This document shows positions 25,612 to 36,060 of a stretch of 42,454 nt of DNA, piece after piece. The first letter of the stretch is position 1. Every line of letters starts with the position of its first letter. Source of the stretch: Nitrosomonas mobilis (GTDB lineage: Bacteria > Pseudomonadota > Gammaproteobacteria > Burkholderiales > Nitrosomonadaceae). The notes below the pieces were generated by a model, which searched no databases, had not been told where the DNA came from, and saw only the letters and a list, made by a program, of their open reading frames with translations. Location: assembly GCF_900103035.1 (NCBI RefSeq), contig NZ_FMWO01000111.1, positions 1 to 42,454 of the forward strand, written 5' to 3'. A program made the translations under genes and the position numbers.

Positions 25612-26796
25612 TTGAAAAAAGTAAAACTGCTTATTTCTCTGCTAGGTCTTTCTTTGTTGGTCATTATTTCTGGCTGTCAAAATGATGATAGTAATTCTGC
25701 AAGCCAACTACAACAGCCTGCCCCGGCAGTAATGGTTACGCCGGTTATTCAGGAAAAAGTCGCCAAAACTCATGAACTGGTAGGTCGCACCGCCGCATTC
25801 AGAACGGTCAATCTAGTGGCTCGTGTACAAGGTTTTCTGGAAAAACGGAATTTCATAGAAGGAGATAGCGTTAAAGAGGGTGATATTTTATACGTGATAG
25901 AGCCAGCGCCTTATCAAATCGAAGTTAAGGCTGCACAAGCGAAAGTAGCCGAAGCTAAAGCTACTCTACAGAACGCCAGATCTTATTTGCAACGATTAAA
26001 AACGGTGCGCCAAGGCGGGGTGTCACAAATGGACCTTGATAAAGCCAGCAGTGATTTTCTTAGCGCACAAGCGCTGTTAACCAGTGCCCATGCCATGTTG
26101 GACCGGGCTAAATTGAATCTCAGTTACACTGAAATACGCTCCCCGATCAATGGGCGCATCGGTCGTAATTCTATCAGCCCAGGAAATCTCGTCTCACCAA
26201 ACTCCGGCACTTTAGCAACGATCGTGCTAATCGACCCCCTGTATGTGATTTTTACGGTGAGCGAAGTTGATTTCCTTACCGAACTTCAAAACCAGTTGGA
26301 GAAGCGAGAGTCGACTATATTTGTTCCTAAAATTCAACTTACCAATGGAACCATTTATCCTTTTGAAGGAAAATCTGATTTTATCAGCCCCATCGTGGAT
26401 GAAAAGACTGGAACTATCACGATTCGAGCAATTTTCCCAAACCCCGATACAAAAGAATTACCTGGTCAGACAAATACGCCACAAAGCCGCCGCTTACTGA
26501 TGCCGGGACAATTTGTTAAAGTTTTGGTAAGACGAGATGATGTAGAGGCGGAACATGTTATTCCCCAGTCGGCTATGCAGGAAGATCAAAGTGGGAAATA
26601 TGTGCTGGTTGTTGATACTGACAACCGCGTGCAAAAACGCTCAGTGACAGTAGGTGACAAAATCGGCATAAATTGGATCATTAAGCAAGGTTTGCAGGTG
26701 GGCGAATTAGTGATATCTGAGGGCGCGCAAAAGGTTCGCCCCGGCATTACCGTACAAACTACCATAGCGGTTACTTCTCAACCGATCGAGAAATAA
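25612..26796 (+). CDS. RND efflux periplasmic adaptor (membrane-fusion protein)
   Basis: This adaptor of about 394 residues has a lipoprotein signal ending VIISGC. It includes a lipoyl half-motif (VARVQGFLEKRNFIEGDSVK), a helical hairpin region (about 100-165) and beta-barrel domains. It bridges the pump and the outer-membrane channel. I prefer the TTG start at 25612, preceded by GAGGA, over TTG 25597, which lacks a good ribosome site. The gene starts 22 bp after the channel gene and ends three bases before the pump gene. Confidence 0.92.
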   Translation: MKKVKLLISLLGLSLLVIISGCQNDDSNSASQLQQPAPAVMVTPVIQEKVAKTHELVGRTAAFRTVNLVARVQGFLEKRNFIEGDSVKEGDILYVIEPAPYQIEVKAAQAKVAEAKATLQNARSYLQRLKTVRQGGVSQMDLDKASSDFLSAQALLTSAHAMLDRAKLNLSYTEIRSPINGRIGRNSISPGNLVSPNSGTLATIVLIDPLYVIFTVSEVDFLTELQNQLEKRESTIFVPKIQLTNGTIYPFEGKSDFISPIVDEKTGTITIRAIFPNPDTKELPGQTNTPQSRRLLMPGQFVKVLVRRDDVEAEHVIPQSAMQEDQSGKYVLVVDTDNRVQKRSVTVGDKIGINWIIKQGLQVGELVISEGAQKVRPGITVQTTIAVTSQPIEK

Positions 26797-26799
26797 CCA

Positions 26800-29700
26800 G
26801 TGTTTAGTAATTTTTTTATTGAGCGTCCCCGCTTCGCTTTCGTCATTTCTATTGTCATTGTACTTGCTGGTCTGATATCCCTGTTAAAACTGCCTGTTTC
26901 TCTATTTCCCCAAATCACACCACCGCAAATACAAGTCAGTGCTTCATACCCGGGCGCAAATGCCCAGGTTGTAGAAGAAACCGTTGCTGCACCGATTGAA
27001 TCTGTAGTTAATGGTGTCGAGGGCATGCTTTATATGTCTTCAGAAAGTGCCAATAATGGGACATACACGCTAGACATAACGTTTGAAATCGGAACTGACG
27101 TTGATATGGCAATGGTAAATGTCCAGAACCGATTGTCCCTGGCCACGCCAAGATTGCCCGAGGATGTCACCCGCTCAGGAATTACGGTACGAAAGCAATC
27201 TCCTGAATTTTTACAAATGGTATCTTTTACATCGCCGAATGGAACCTACGATCAATTATTTCTTAGTAATTTCATCAGTTTAAATGTAAACGATGTACTT
27301 TCTAGAGTCCCAGGTGTCAGCCAGGTTTCTATTTTTGGCGCCCAAGATTATTCGATCCGGATTTGGCTAAATCCAGACAAAATGGTGGATTTAGCCATCA
27401 CCACTGAAGATGTGACCGCTGCTATCCGCGATCAAAATATACAAGCTGCAGCCGGACAAGTTGGGCAGCCACCCTTGGCTCCCGATCAACAATTCCAATA
27501 CACCATTCAAGCCAAAGGACGGCTGTCCGAAGTATCAGAATTTCAAGATATTATTATCCGGGCACAAGCAGATGGTTCTACTGTAAAAATGAAAGACATC
27601 GCGCGCGTAGAGCTGGGTTCCCAAACGTTTAATGTTCTTTCTCGTTTGAATGGATCCCCTGCTGTTAATTTCGCTGTATATCAGCTGCCAGAAGCCAACG
27701 CACTGGAAGTTGCACAGGGTATCGAGAAGACTCTGAAACAGCTGGCAGAACGATTCCCTGAAGATATTGAGTATGCCTTGCCCTACGATTCCACTCGGTT
27801 TATCAATAACTCTTTGACAGAGCTCGTTCAAACGCTGTTTATTGCTTTGAGTTTGGTCATATTGGTGGTTTACGCTTTTATCCAAGACTGGCGTGCCACC
27901 TTGATCCCGGCGCTGGCAATTCCTGTATCACTAATCGGAACCTTTGCTATTTTGCTGGCGATGGGTTATTCCATCAACACTTTGTCATTGTTTGCGCTGG
28001 TGTTGGCGATTGGCATCGTCGTAGATGATGCAATTGTAGTGGTAGAAAATGTCCAGCGTCATCTACAGGAAGGATTATCCCCCCAAGATGCTACAAAAAA
28101 AACAATGACCGAAGTCACTGGTCCTGTTATTGCCACCACATTGGTTTTATTAGCGGTATTCGTACCCATCGCTTTTCTAGACGGTATTTCAGGTCAGCTC
28201 TATCGGCAGTTTTCTGTAACGATTGCCATAGCTGTTTCTATTTCATCGCTCACAGCTTTAACCTTGAGTCCCGCTTTATGCGCCATGATTCTTAGAAAAC
28301 AACAGGCACGTCCGTGGTTTGCACTGCGCTGGTTTGAAAAGGCATTTGGAAGAGTTACTGAAGGTTATCTATTTTGCGTAAAAATTGTTGTAAGGCGATT
28401 AGTACTGACAGCACTAATTTTACTAATCATTACAGGCGGTGCATATTGGGTATTCAAAAACACGCCGACAGGATTTATTCCTCAGGAAGATCAGGGCATT
28501 ATTTTTGTCGACATCCAGCTGCCTGATGGCGCTTCTTTGAACAGAACCGACGGCGTGGTTAAACAAATCGAGGCGCTACTCTCCGACCTTCCAGGCGTAG
28601 AGGATATCGTTTCTTTAGCAGGAATTGGATTGCTGAGTGGTGTCAAATCAAACTCAGGAATGGTGATCAGTATTCTCAAGCCTTGGGATGAACGCACATC
28701 ACCCGAGTTATCCAGTGATGCACTTGTTGCACAAATATGGGGCATGATGGCGCAAATTCCCGGCGCCAATTTGATCGCCTTCACTCCCCCACCTATCAGT
28801 GGCCTAGGCAGTACCGGGGGGTTTGAATTTCAGCTGCAGGATAAAAGAGGCGGCGACCCCCAAGATCTTTCTGCAGCAATGCGTGGCTTTTTAATGGAAG
28901 CCAATCAAGATGCTCATTTGCAAAATGTGTACAGCACGTTTCGCGCGGATGTTCCACAGATAAAGCTGGAAATAGATCGCCTGCAAGCAAAAGCGCTGGG
29001 CATTCCCGTGCGAGAGATTTTTTCAAGCTTACAGACACAACTAGGTTCTCTCTATGTCAACGATTTTAGTAAATTTGGCCGGGTCTATCGGGTAATTCTT
29101 CAAGCCGAAATACCTTATCGGGACAATGCTGATGATATCGGACGTATTTATGTGCGAAGTTCAGAAGGCGTTATGGTTCCTCTTCGGACATTAACAAAAA
29201 CATCCTCGATGTTGGGTCCTGATAGCCTCACACGTTTTAATATGTATCGTTCCGCACAAATCAATGGAAGCCCTGCCCCTGGATTAAGTTCCGGGCAAGG
29301 CATATCTGCAATGGAACAACTTGCAAAGCGAGTGCTTCCAGATGGAACAGAGTTTGAATGGTCTGGTATGTCATTTCAAGAAGTTCAGACAGGTTCTCAA
29401 TTACCCATCATATTTGGCCTGGCTTTAATATTTGTTTTCTTGTTTTTAGTAGCCCAATACGAAAGCTGGTCCATCCCTTGGGGAGTCATACTTTCCGTTC
29501 CAGTCGCCTTAGCAGGCGCGCTCATTATGATGTGGGGGATGAGAAATGTTTTGGATATTTACGCCCAGATTGGTCTCGTCATGTTGGTCGGTATGGCTTC
29601 AAAAAACGCAATCCTTATCGTCGAGTTTGCCAAAGTGCAAAGGGAGAGTGGGCTGTCGATAGCTGAAGCAGCCATCAAATCCGCCCAACTCCGTTTTAGA

Positions 29701-29913
29701 GCAGTCATGATGACAGCGATTTCCTTCATTCTCGGTGTGCTCCCATTAGTCGTCGCATCAGGCGCAGGCGCAGCAAGTCGTCAATCACTCGGAACTGTTG
29801 TTTTTGGAGGAATGCTGGTTTCAGCAATCATTGGAACAATTTTAGTTCCGGCTTTCTACGTGATCATTCAATCTATGACGGAAAACATGCGGCAACCCAA
29901 AACTCGCCTTTAA
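26800..29913 (+). CDS. RND efflux pump, hydrophobe/amphiphile (AcrB/MexB) family
   Basis: This 1037-residue inner-membrane proton antiporter has [19 protein letters not shown] as first helix, the two large periplasmic loops, and the proton-relay Asp pair in [14 protein letters not shown] in TM4. The second half repeats the fold, with [20 protein letters not shown]. Length and motifs match HAE-1 pumps that export drugs, solvents, bile-salt-like or dye compounds; the substrate cannot be told. It starts with GTG 26800. All parts of a tripartite pump are in one operon, with no adjacent regulator. Confidence 0.95.
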   Translation: MFSNFFIERPRFAFVISIVIVLAGLISLLKLPVSLFPQITPPQIQVSASYPGANAQVVEETVAAPIESVVNGVEGMLYMSSESANNGTYTLDITFEIGTDVDMAMVNVQNRLSLATPRLPEDVTRSGITVRKQSPEFLQMVSFTSPNGTYDQLFLSNFISLNVNDVLSRVPGVSQVSIFGAQDYSIRIWLNPDKMVDLAITTEDVTAAIRDQNIQAAAGQVGQPPLAPDQQFQYTIQAKGRLSEVSEFQDIIIRAQADGSTVKMKDIARVELGSQTFNVLSRLNGSPAVNFAVYQLPEANALEVAQGIEKTLKQLAERFPEDIEYALPYDSTRFINNSLTELVQTLFIALSLVILVVYAFIQDWRATLIPALAIPVSLIGTFAILLAMGYSINTLSLFALVLAIGIVVDDAIVVVENVQRHLQEGLSPQDATKKTMTEVTGPVIATTLVLLAVFVPIAFLDGISGQLYRQFSVTIAIAVSISSLTALTLSPALCAMILRKQQARPWFALRWFEKAFGRVTEGYLFCVKIVVRRLVLTALILLIITGGAYWVFKNTPTGFIPQEDQGIIFVDIQLPDGASLNRTDGVVKQIEALLSDLPGVEDIVSLAGIGLLSGVKSNSGMVISILKPWDERTSPELSSDALVAQIWGMMAQIPGANLIAFTPPPISGLGSTGGFEFQLQDKRGGDPQDLSAAMRGFLMEANQDAHLQNVYSTFRADVPQIKLEIDRLQAKALGIPVREIFSSLQTQLGSLYVNDFSKFGRVYRVILQAEIPYRDNADDIGRIYVRSSEGVMVPLRTLTKTSSMLGPDSLTRFNMYRSAQINGSPAPGLSSGQGISAMEQLAKRVLPDGTEFEWSGMSFQEVQTGSQLPIIFGLALIFVFLFLVAQYESWSIPWGVILSVPVALAGALIMMWGMRNVLDIYAQIGLVMLVGMASKNAILIVEFAKVQRESGLSIAEAAIKSAQLRFRAVMMTAISFILGVLPLVVASGAGAASRQSLGTVVFGGMLVSAIIGTILVPAFYVIIQSMTENMRQPKTRL

Positions 29914-30490
29914 GCGTATTAATTTGCAAAATGACAACCGGCAATTGTCTTCTTAAAATAGGACAATAATGCATGGGATTTGCCCTTGATTTGGTAGAAA
30001 TATGTTCTAAAAGTGCTTGCTTAACAGCTACATCAAGTAAAATCGGCCTCTATTTTCCAAGGCTTGGCTAATCAGTGGTTGCTCAAGCACTGTTTTGGGA
30101 CCGGCAGGTCAATCCACAAATACGCTGCAACCAATCTAGCGACAATACTCATCCATCCGACACACTTTATGGCATAAGCCATGGGCACCGCCATTGTAAT
30201 AAAAATATTACGCTCTACATTCTGCTAATTAACAAGCGCGCGTGCGTCCAACCACAATCTCCGACGTCATAACAAAATGAGACAACTCAAATTTTCGGCG
30301 GAGCCCAATGTCTCATAATATAAAATATATATACTAAAAAATATCAATTGAAACACTAAAACCTTGATAAATACTTGAAAGATTGACATTTTAAAAATCT
30401 AGCATAGCCGCTATGATGATAGACAGGCTCCGCTCTTTTTATGTATTATTTTTGTTCGATTAATTGTTGTGAAGTATTAGGTTTTGGTTT
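29914..30490. other. 577-bp intergenic region, no gene found
   Basis: The gap lies between two convergent genes. A short GACAA/TTGTC stem at 29933-29949 is a weak terminator candidate for the pump operon. Copies AGTGCTTG (about 30012-30019) and CAAGCACT (about 30083-30090) are inverted and could be chance. No coding relic was recognised. Confidence 0.4.
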
Positions 30491-31678
30491 TCATCTTATT
30501 TCTGGCGATGCCGGCGAGAGATTTCTCAATACTGGCCAACTCAATCGGTACTTGACGAACACAGCATCATGATCCGAAGTCATAATCCCGTCGACAGGAT
30601 CATCAAACAGCATTTCCATGGAGAGCGGCATAACGGAAATCTGGTTGCCAGGCACCCACCCCTGCAAATCCTGAGTTTCCTGCCAAGGTGCATCAGAATG
30701 CCACTCAAACTGAGTTTCGCAGTCTTCCGGGTTCGCGCTACAAAACGCGGAAACTTCATTTATCCTGTAAATAGAAGTCTCGACAAAGTAGACGAGGCGA
30801 TCGCTAGAATTGCGCATGTTCAAATCCCCTCCCCATATGAATGGCAGATCCCGGTTTATTATTTTTCTTAGAAAATCTCTGGCTTCGTCAACTTGAAGGT
30901 TATGAGCAATGAGTGCTCGCTCGTCCGTAACGCCGGAGCGGCCTCGGGAGTTAAAGTGAGTGGTAGCTACTCGAAGATGGTAAGGCAATCCAGGCACTTC
31001 GATCTCGGCGACTAATAGTCCCTTGTTTGCCAGGCAGTCGAAACCAGCGCATTCCCACTGATTGAACGGGTGCTTGTATACCACTTTAATGGGAAAGTTA
31101 CTGGCAAGAATGAGTCCGCTGGATTGCCATTTGCCCAGCTTCTCCCCTTTCCAAAAACTACGATCATCAATAAAGCTTTGGCTGACGCGGTCGGAATACT
31201 TCAAACCAAGATCCGAAACACCGGGTCCAGCCACCCAGTTTGGATATCCACCACGGACCGGTATCTCCGCCGCCGCAGAGATAAATGCTTCCTGTAACAT
31301 CACGATGTCTGGTTCCAGTCCTTGCCGGCGAAGCTCTCCAAGAAAATCACCGATGTCTCGCAACGCCGCGCTTCTATTACAGGCTATCGAAATTCTATCC
31401 CCGTACTCATCCTCGGTCCGAGATTTTTTGCCACAACCTATCGGCCAGGGTAAGCCAGCTACGTTGTAAATCAATACGCTCAATTCAAGAGAACGGACGC
31501 CCGTAATCGGGTCGATCTGGATTTCGGGTACTCGCGCCAGGCCATTTTGTGGAAGTGGCTCATGTTTGAATGTAGTGCCGCAACCGGCCGATATCATTGC
31601 GGCAACGATCATCCACATCCATTGACGAAATCTGCCAAACCATGATTGTAAAATTGACGTCGTAGCGGCACTCGTCAT
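30491..31678 (-). CDS. Endonuclease/exonuclease/phosphatase-family lipoprotein
   Basis: This 395-residue protein has an N-terminal signal ending MISAGC, so it is probably a lipoprotein. The rest is an EEP (DNase I/sphingomyelinase-like) fold: LIYNVAGLP at the start, DIVMLQEAF (metal-binding Glu), THFNSRGRSG, GGDLNMRNSS and the final TSDHDAVFVKYRL (catalytic Asp-His). Exported EEP proteins act as phosphodiesterases on lipids or nucleic acids; the target is not evident. ATG 31678 has AGGA upstream. It is monocistronic, with long gaps on both sides. Confidence 0.85.
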   Translation of the reverse strand: MTSAATTSILQSWFGRFRQWMWMIVAAMISAGCGTTFKHEPLPQNGLARVPEIQIDPITGVRSLELSVLIYNVAGLPWPIGCGKKSRTEDEYGDRISIACNRSAALRDIGDFLGELRRQGLEPDIVMLQEAFISAAAEIPVRGGYPNWVAGPGVSDLGLKYSDRVSQSFIDDRSFWKGEKLGKWQSSGLILASNFPIKVVYKHPFNQWECAGFDCLANKGLLVAEIEVPGLPYHLRVATTHFNSRGRSGVTDERALIAHNLQVDEARDFLRKIINRDLPFIWGGDLNMRNSSDRLVYFVETSIYRINEVSAFCSANPEDCETQFEWHSDAPWQETQDLQGWVPGNQISVMPLSMEMLFDDPVDGIMTSDHDAVFVKYRLSWPVLRNLSPASPEIR

Positions 31679-32130
31679 AAATTGTTATCCTGATTCACTC
31701 TTTCTAAGTCTCGATTATGTTGCTTGATCTACACTTTGCACACAACAAACGCTTCCCGACAAGAGTCTCAAACAGCCCCAAGAAATCAGGAATAGTACGG
31801 TTGATGAAGGCGCCGATATGCCTAGGGATAAAAAAATGCACTTCCATTTTATTTTTTCAGAAATCAAAACAATATCACTACTGCCCCGCTAACTGCACAT
31901 CAAAGTCAACTGATAGATAACCGGAGTCAAAGACAAATTAAATGCCACTTTATTTTTCTATACAATTTGTTACTAACAAACAGTAGCTAACAACTCATCT
32001 TTCAAAAATATCGCTGGTTGGTGTGCCAGCTTGTCTGATTCGTAAAGACAACAACAAATGAATTTAAGAGTTGTTTGAAAACAGCTAACTGAAAAATCAA
32101 ATATAGCTTTTTTTATTTTTCGCAATAAAG
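31679..32130. other. Intergenic region with a 15-bp palindrome
   Basis: No credible gene was found in this A/T-rich stretch. At 31966-31980 arms TTTGTTA and TAACAAA flank one C; this is a possible operator or chance. Confidence 0.35.
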
Positions 32131-32340
32131 CCTCTGGGCTATGGGTCCGCATCTTGCGTTGCACCAGCTTTACCCATGAGCAATTCCGGGGGCTCGTGGG
32201 GTCCGGATGGGTATTTGTATATCACTGGACACGACCATGGCGAAATACACGTAATGGAGCTTCCAGACGCAGGCTCAATTCTTCATCGGGTGGCTTATAG
32301 TGAGGGTGCCGCTTATGGAAAGTCAGAGAATTGCAAGTAA
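32131..32340 (+). pseudogene. C-terminal relic of a propeller-like protein
   Basis: A plus-strand frame to TAA 32338-32340 reads PLGYGSASCVAPALPMSN, then GGSWGPDGYLYITGHDHGEI and HVMELPDAGSILHRVA. The SWGPDGYLYITGHD stretch looks like a blade of a secreted beta-propeller protein. The frame continues upstream only into A/T-rich noise, so it is a broken 3' end. An ATG at 32176 could start a 54-residue peptide, but there is no ribosome site. Confidence 0.55.
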
Positions 32341-32429
32341 GTTGAAATTAGCAAACACAGGCCATCTTCGTAAGCCAGACCAGCTCAACACCCAATAGGC
32401 AGTTCGCTTATGCTTATTTTTGCACTCAT

Positions 32430-33197
32430 CTATTTGGCAATCTCCAGTTTTCGACTTTGCGTATACAAATACCTGACCAAATCGTATTCAAACGGCGAGC
32501 CGCTCTGATAGTAACGAAATTTGGTTTGCTTACGCATATTAATGGCCCTAGTGAGACTAAATGTAGCCCCTGCAACCTGATGAGTAGAAAAGTTAAAGGC
32601 AGACCAGTAGACGACGTTATAAGCCAAAGAATCGACTAGCAAACCAAAACCGTCGCGGGCATTCATCGGGCCCATTATTGGTACTACCAGATAGGGGCCA
32701 TCACCTACACCATAATGCCCCAGAGTTTGTCCAAAGTCTTCCTGGTATTCAAGTATTCCCCAAGTGCTTGCATGATTCCAAAGCCCGGCAATACCCAAAG
32801 TCGAGTTAATTAGAAAGCGGGACAAAGCATGTAATGATGATTTGGGTTTTAATTGGAGAATTGAGTTTATCAAATTGGATAATTCACTTAAATTGGAGAA
32901 GAAATTATTAATCCCAGTCTGGGCAATTTTTGGCATGATAAATTCATAACCCTGAACAACGGGTAGAAACACATACTGATCAAATTTGGCATTAAATTTA
33001 TAGATACTCCTGTTGAAACCCTCCCACGGATCATAGATTCGCATAGGATAGGTGATATCTTCATTGTCACTTAAAGTTCTTTGAGCCGGAATAATTTTGT
33101 CTTGTTGCTTGGGCGCCAGGCTGCAACCCGTCAACACGCCGAAACTCAATAACAGAATGAGAAGTCGGATTATCGTGAGCAGGTATTTATTGATCAT
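32430..33197 (-). CDS. mlaA: MlaA/VacJ-type outer-membrane lipoprotein
   Basis: This 255-residue lipoprotein has a signal ending VLTGC and the MlaA core: DPWEGFNRSIYKFNAKFD, LSRFLINSTLGIAGL and FGQTLGHYGVGDGPYLVVP. MlaA removes mislocalised phospholipids from the outer leaflet of the outer membrane and passes them to MlaC. No mlaBCDEF genes are in the window, so this copy stands apart from the pathway operon. It starts 15 bp after the alpha/beta hydrolase gene and is presumably co-transcribed with it. Confidence 0.92.
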   Translation of the reverse strand: MINKYLLTIIRLLILLLSFGVLTGCSLAPKQQDKIIPAQRTLSDNEDITYPMRIYDPWEGFNRSIYKFNAKFDQYVFLPVVQGYEFIMPKIAQTGINNFFSNLSELSNLINSILQLKPKSSLHALSRFLINSTLGIAGLWNHASTWGILEYQEDFGQTLGHYGVGDGPYLVVPIMGPMNARDGFGLLVDSLAYNVVYWSAFNFSTHQVAGATFSLTRAINMRKQTKFRYYQSGSPFEYDLVRYLYTQSRKLEIAK

Positions 33198-33212
33198 TGT
33201 TTCCCGTACTGT

Positions 33213-34484
33213 TTAATGCTTAAAAAAATTAAGCATGTACTCCACATTGTCTTTGTAATCTATGTTCCCTAAATGGCCGCCAGTTGGGTATATTTTCGCT
33301 CTCGACTTAAAAATACGTTTCAAATAATCAAGTTCATCTGATGCAAGAATAAAATCATCCTGATTGGTCATTAGTCCGATTTTTTTCGAGCTTATCAAAT
33401 AATCCTCAATACTTTTGAGGCTAGTGCTGGCAATTAAATCCTGTTTGCTCAGATTTGGGTATTTGGCTTGGAAATATGGATAAAAGTATTCATTGAAATA
33501 ATCTAGAAAGCTGATCCTGAAGCTAACGCTCATATAGTCGGTTAACGAACTTGTGCTGGTTAGTGCCAGGCTTTGAGGGACTATATATCCGCCTTTTCTG
33601 ACAACATCGGAGACAAAGTACATATCTGCAGCAAAAATGCGAAATGTAATACCGATAATAGCGGCCAGTTTTTCCGGAGTAGCTTTTAGGGTCTTAAATA
33701 CTTCATAGAAAAATTCTTCGTTGATATCGACAAAATCGCCCATTACGTAAATTTCAGATAATAAATCCATGGTTTCAGCCATGAATTCGTCCATTTTGTC
33801 CAGTCCACCCGGCAAATTATTGACCAGAAGATCATCAAATATCCTGACGGAATTGAACAAATTGACTGGCGGATTGATCATCAATACCTTATTGAAATTG
33901 AAAGTTTTACGACCTTCATCTATTTTTGAAATAAAGGCGGATTGAGCGCCCCCCAGACTGTAGCCGGTGAGATGAAATTCGGTCACAGCCAGATCGTTTC
34001 GGATATCCTCCCAGACTAGTTCCATTACGTTATAAAGATCTTCGGAGTCTTCCTGAAGATTACCGGGGACTGAATTTGACGATGCCGAAACGATAAAGCT
34101 TGGATGTGTGGGAGAACTCAGCGTGACAACATGAAAACCAGCCTGGTAGAAAACCCTAAGCAGCATATTGATTTTAGATGAATTATAATCACTCCCAGCG
34201 CCAGCAATAACAAAAATCAATGGTGCCGCCCCTTTCTGAGGTGCCAGAAAATATTTCAGGTTCTCGTCGTACCAAAAAATATCAGGAGTTTTTCGATCCT
34301 TGAACACCTTCAGTTTTTTGGTTTTAACGTTAACATTTTCCGGAACCTCAGCTTTAAACGCCTCGGACGTACCAATAATTGTAGCCACAAAAGGATCTTT
34401 TATCGGGTATTCATAGGCCGAGGAATTGCTGTAGACACCTGTTAAAACAAAAAACGAAGAGATACAGATCAGTATTTTTTTCAT
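33213..34484 (-). CDS. Exported alpha/beta hydrolase paired with MlaA
   Basis: This protein of about 423 residues starts at ATG 34484 (AAGAAG upstream) with a Sec-type signal (KKILICISSFFVLTGVYS). It has an alpha/beta hydrolase fold: nucleophile elbow GYSLGG, oxyanion region VIAGAGSDYN, Asp in MTNQDDFILAS, and His in TGGHLGN near the end. It is probably a periplasmic esterase or lipase; the substrate is unknown. The pairing with mlaA suggests action on phospholipids or acyl chains of the outer membrane. A TTG at 34502 could add six residues. Confidence 0.85.
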   Translation of the reverse strand: MKKILICISSFFVLTGVYSNSSAYEYPIKDPFVATIIGTSEAFKAEVPENVNVKTKKLKVFKDRKTPDIFWYDENLKYFLAPQKGAAPLIFVIAGAGSDYNSSKINMLLRVFYQAGFHVVTLSSPTHPSFIVSASSNSVPGNLQEDSEDLYNVMELVWEDIRNDLAVTEFHLTGYSLGGAQSAFISKIDEGRKTFNFNKVLMINPPVNLFNSVRIFDDLLVNNLPGGLDKMDEFMAETMDLLSEIYVMGDFVDINEEFFYEVFKTLKATPEKLAAIIGITFRIFAADMYFVSDVVRKGGYIVPQSLALTSTSSLTDYMSVSFRISFLDYFNEYFYPYFQAKYPNLSKQDLIASTSLKSIEDYLISSKKIGLMTNQDDFILASDELDYLKRIFKSRAKIYPTGGHLGNIDYKDNVEYMLNFFKH

Positions 34485-34510
34485 AATGCTTCTTGAATGC
34501 AATTAAGATT

Positions 34511-34747
34511 TTATATGCTACGAATAAAATAGAACGGCCGCAATGAATCCATCTTCCAAGGGACAGCTTGTTGTTTTAACCTCTGAGATGCCTGCTCTTG
34601 TAGCTCTTTCTTCCACAAACCAACTTCCGTCGGATGTACACCAAACTCCCGGCCTATTCCATTCACTGCCTTTATACCGCGGATTGCTTCAAGTGCAACT
34701 TTAGCCTTCAAATTACCCGTAAAATTCTTGCGCTTTGTTCCACTCAT
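34511..34747 (-). pseudogene. Truncated IS3-family transposase OrfA
   Basis: The 78-codon frame starts like IS3-family OrfA: SGTKRKNFTGNLKAKVALEA, then IGREFGVHPTEVGLWKKELQ, a helix-turn-helix. After about residue 53 the match is lost and no OrfB follows. Upstream, at about 34785-34805, the minus strand has GGGCCCTAATTTTCGGACAG, probably the left terminal repeat. Only the first part of the element remains. Confidence 0.8.
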
Positions 34748-35246
34748 CTCCTGCTCCTTTTACAGCAGGTTACCATCTTAATTTGCTGTCCGAAAATTAG
34801 GGCCCGCTATATCGAAATGATGCACATGACCCATAAAGATCAAATGACAGAAGAATATCAGACATCATCAGATATCTTTTGCAAAGCAATTTTATCCGCT
34901 GGCAGAATAAATCCGTCTAGCTTAAAGAAATGACATGTCAGTTCATCCGAAATTATGAGTTTTAGCGGTTAATGCGACAGAACCCTGACCTTTACCCCTG
35001 AGTGCCTCTCGCCTGAAGCGCCAGAACGCAGCAGAATTCTTTGACTTTTTTGTGCTAACTGGACCAGAATGCGGTCATTTTTTGATCGATTATTACCTTG
35101 TTTGACAACCGAAGCAGCTTTTAGTACATTCAAATCTCATTGAAAAGGTGGTTTATTTTTCCTATACCCCATCAGCTGCAGTAGTACTTAAGGGCTAGCG
35201 CACGACGAAATATCGTCGTTATATACTCTAAAGGAGTGATTAAACC
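34748..35246. other. Leader and promoter region of the GMC dehydrogenase genes
   Basis: Past the IS3 tip there is no gene. Near the plus-strand genes, ACGACGA/TCGTCGT at 35202-35219 form a 7-bp stem with a 4-base loop, 12 bp before AAAGGAG (35231-35237), the ribosome site of the first gene. This could be an operator or a leader hairpin. Confidence 0.5.
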
Positions 35247-36035
35247 ATGACCGACGATACAGATTCAAATGGCACCGTTGTAGACGACCCGACCCGCCGG
35301 AATTTCATCAAGGCGACAAGCCGGGTGGCCGGTGGTTCTGTCGGCGGTGCGCTGCTTGGTGGCGTTTTTGTAGGTCAGGCCGCGCAGGCCAAACCGAATG
35401 AACCAAAGGAACAAAAGCAACCCGAGACACCCAATTTTCAGGAAGCGCGGCAATTTTTTACGCGTACCGACGATTTCGAGGTTCTAAAAGCGGCTACGGA
35501 ATGCGTGTTCCCGGAAGACGATAACGGTCCGGGAGCCGTTGGTTTGAACGTACCTTATTTTATAGATAAGCAATTGGCCGGCTTATGGGGCGTCAACGGA
35601 CAAGACTATCGGGCCGGGCCGTTTCAACCGCAAGCAAGCCAAGACCCTGGGCATGTACAGCCGCACCCCGAGCAGTCGGCTATGAATAGAGGTGCCATTT
35701 TTCTAAATGGCTTGCGTAAACTGAATGAGGTAAGCGAAAAACGTTTCGGTAAGCGTTTCGAAAGCGCTAACGAGGAACAGCAAATCCAGATTTTGCAGGC
35801 TTTCGAGAATGATGATATCGATATGGTCGGCGTAGCGGCCTCGGACTTTTTTACATTATTGCGACAGACGACTCTCGAAGGCGCTTATTCCGACCCTTTG
35901 TATGGCGGCAACAAGAATATGCAGGGTTGGAAGATGAAGGAGTATCCCGGCGCTCAAGCGTCTTATTCAGCCGTTATTGAACAAGACGAGTTTGTGAAGC
36001 TGGAGCCAATAAGCCTGACCGACTATCAGGGTTAG
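35247..36035 (+). CDS. Gluconate 2-dehydrogenase subunit 3-type protein, Tat exported
   Basis: This 262-residue protein begins with a twin-arginine signal, DPTRRNFIKATSRVAGG, followed by a hydrophobic run ending GQAAQA. The body matches small subunits of GMC-type membrane dehydrogenases, e.g. ATECVFPEDDNGPGAVGLNV and YFIDKQLAGLWG. It has no cofactor motif of its own; in the family it escorts and anchors the flavoprotein during export. Its stop lies 25 bp before the flavoprotein gene. AAAGGAG precedes the ATG. Confidence 0.88.
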   Translation: MTDDTDSNGTVVDDPTRRNFIKATSRVAGGSVGGALLGGVFVGQAAQAKPNEPKEQKQPETPNFQEARQFFTRTDDFEVLKAATECVFPEDDNGPGAVGLNVPYFIDKQLAGLWGVNGQDYRAGPFQPQASQDPGHVQPHPEQSAMNRGAIFLNGLRKLNEVSEKRFGKRFESANEEQQIQILQAFENDDIDMVGVAASDFFTLLRQTTLEGAYSDPLYGGNKNMQGWKMKEYPGAQASYSAVIEQDEFVKLEPISLTDYQG

Positions 36036-36060
36036 ACCAAAAAATGCTGGAGATTATGTA

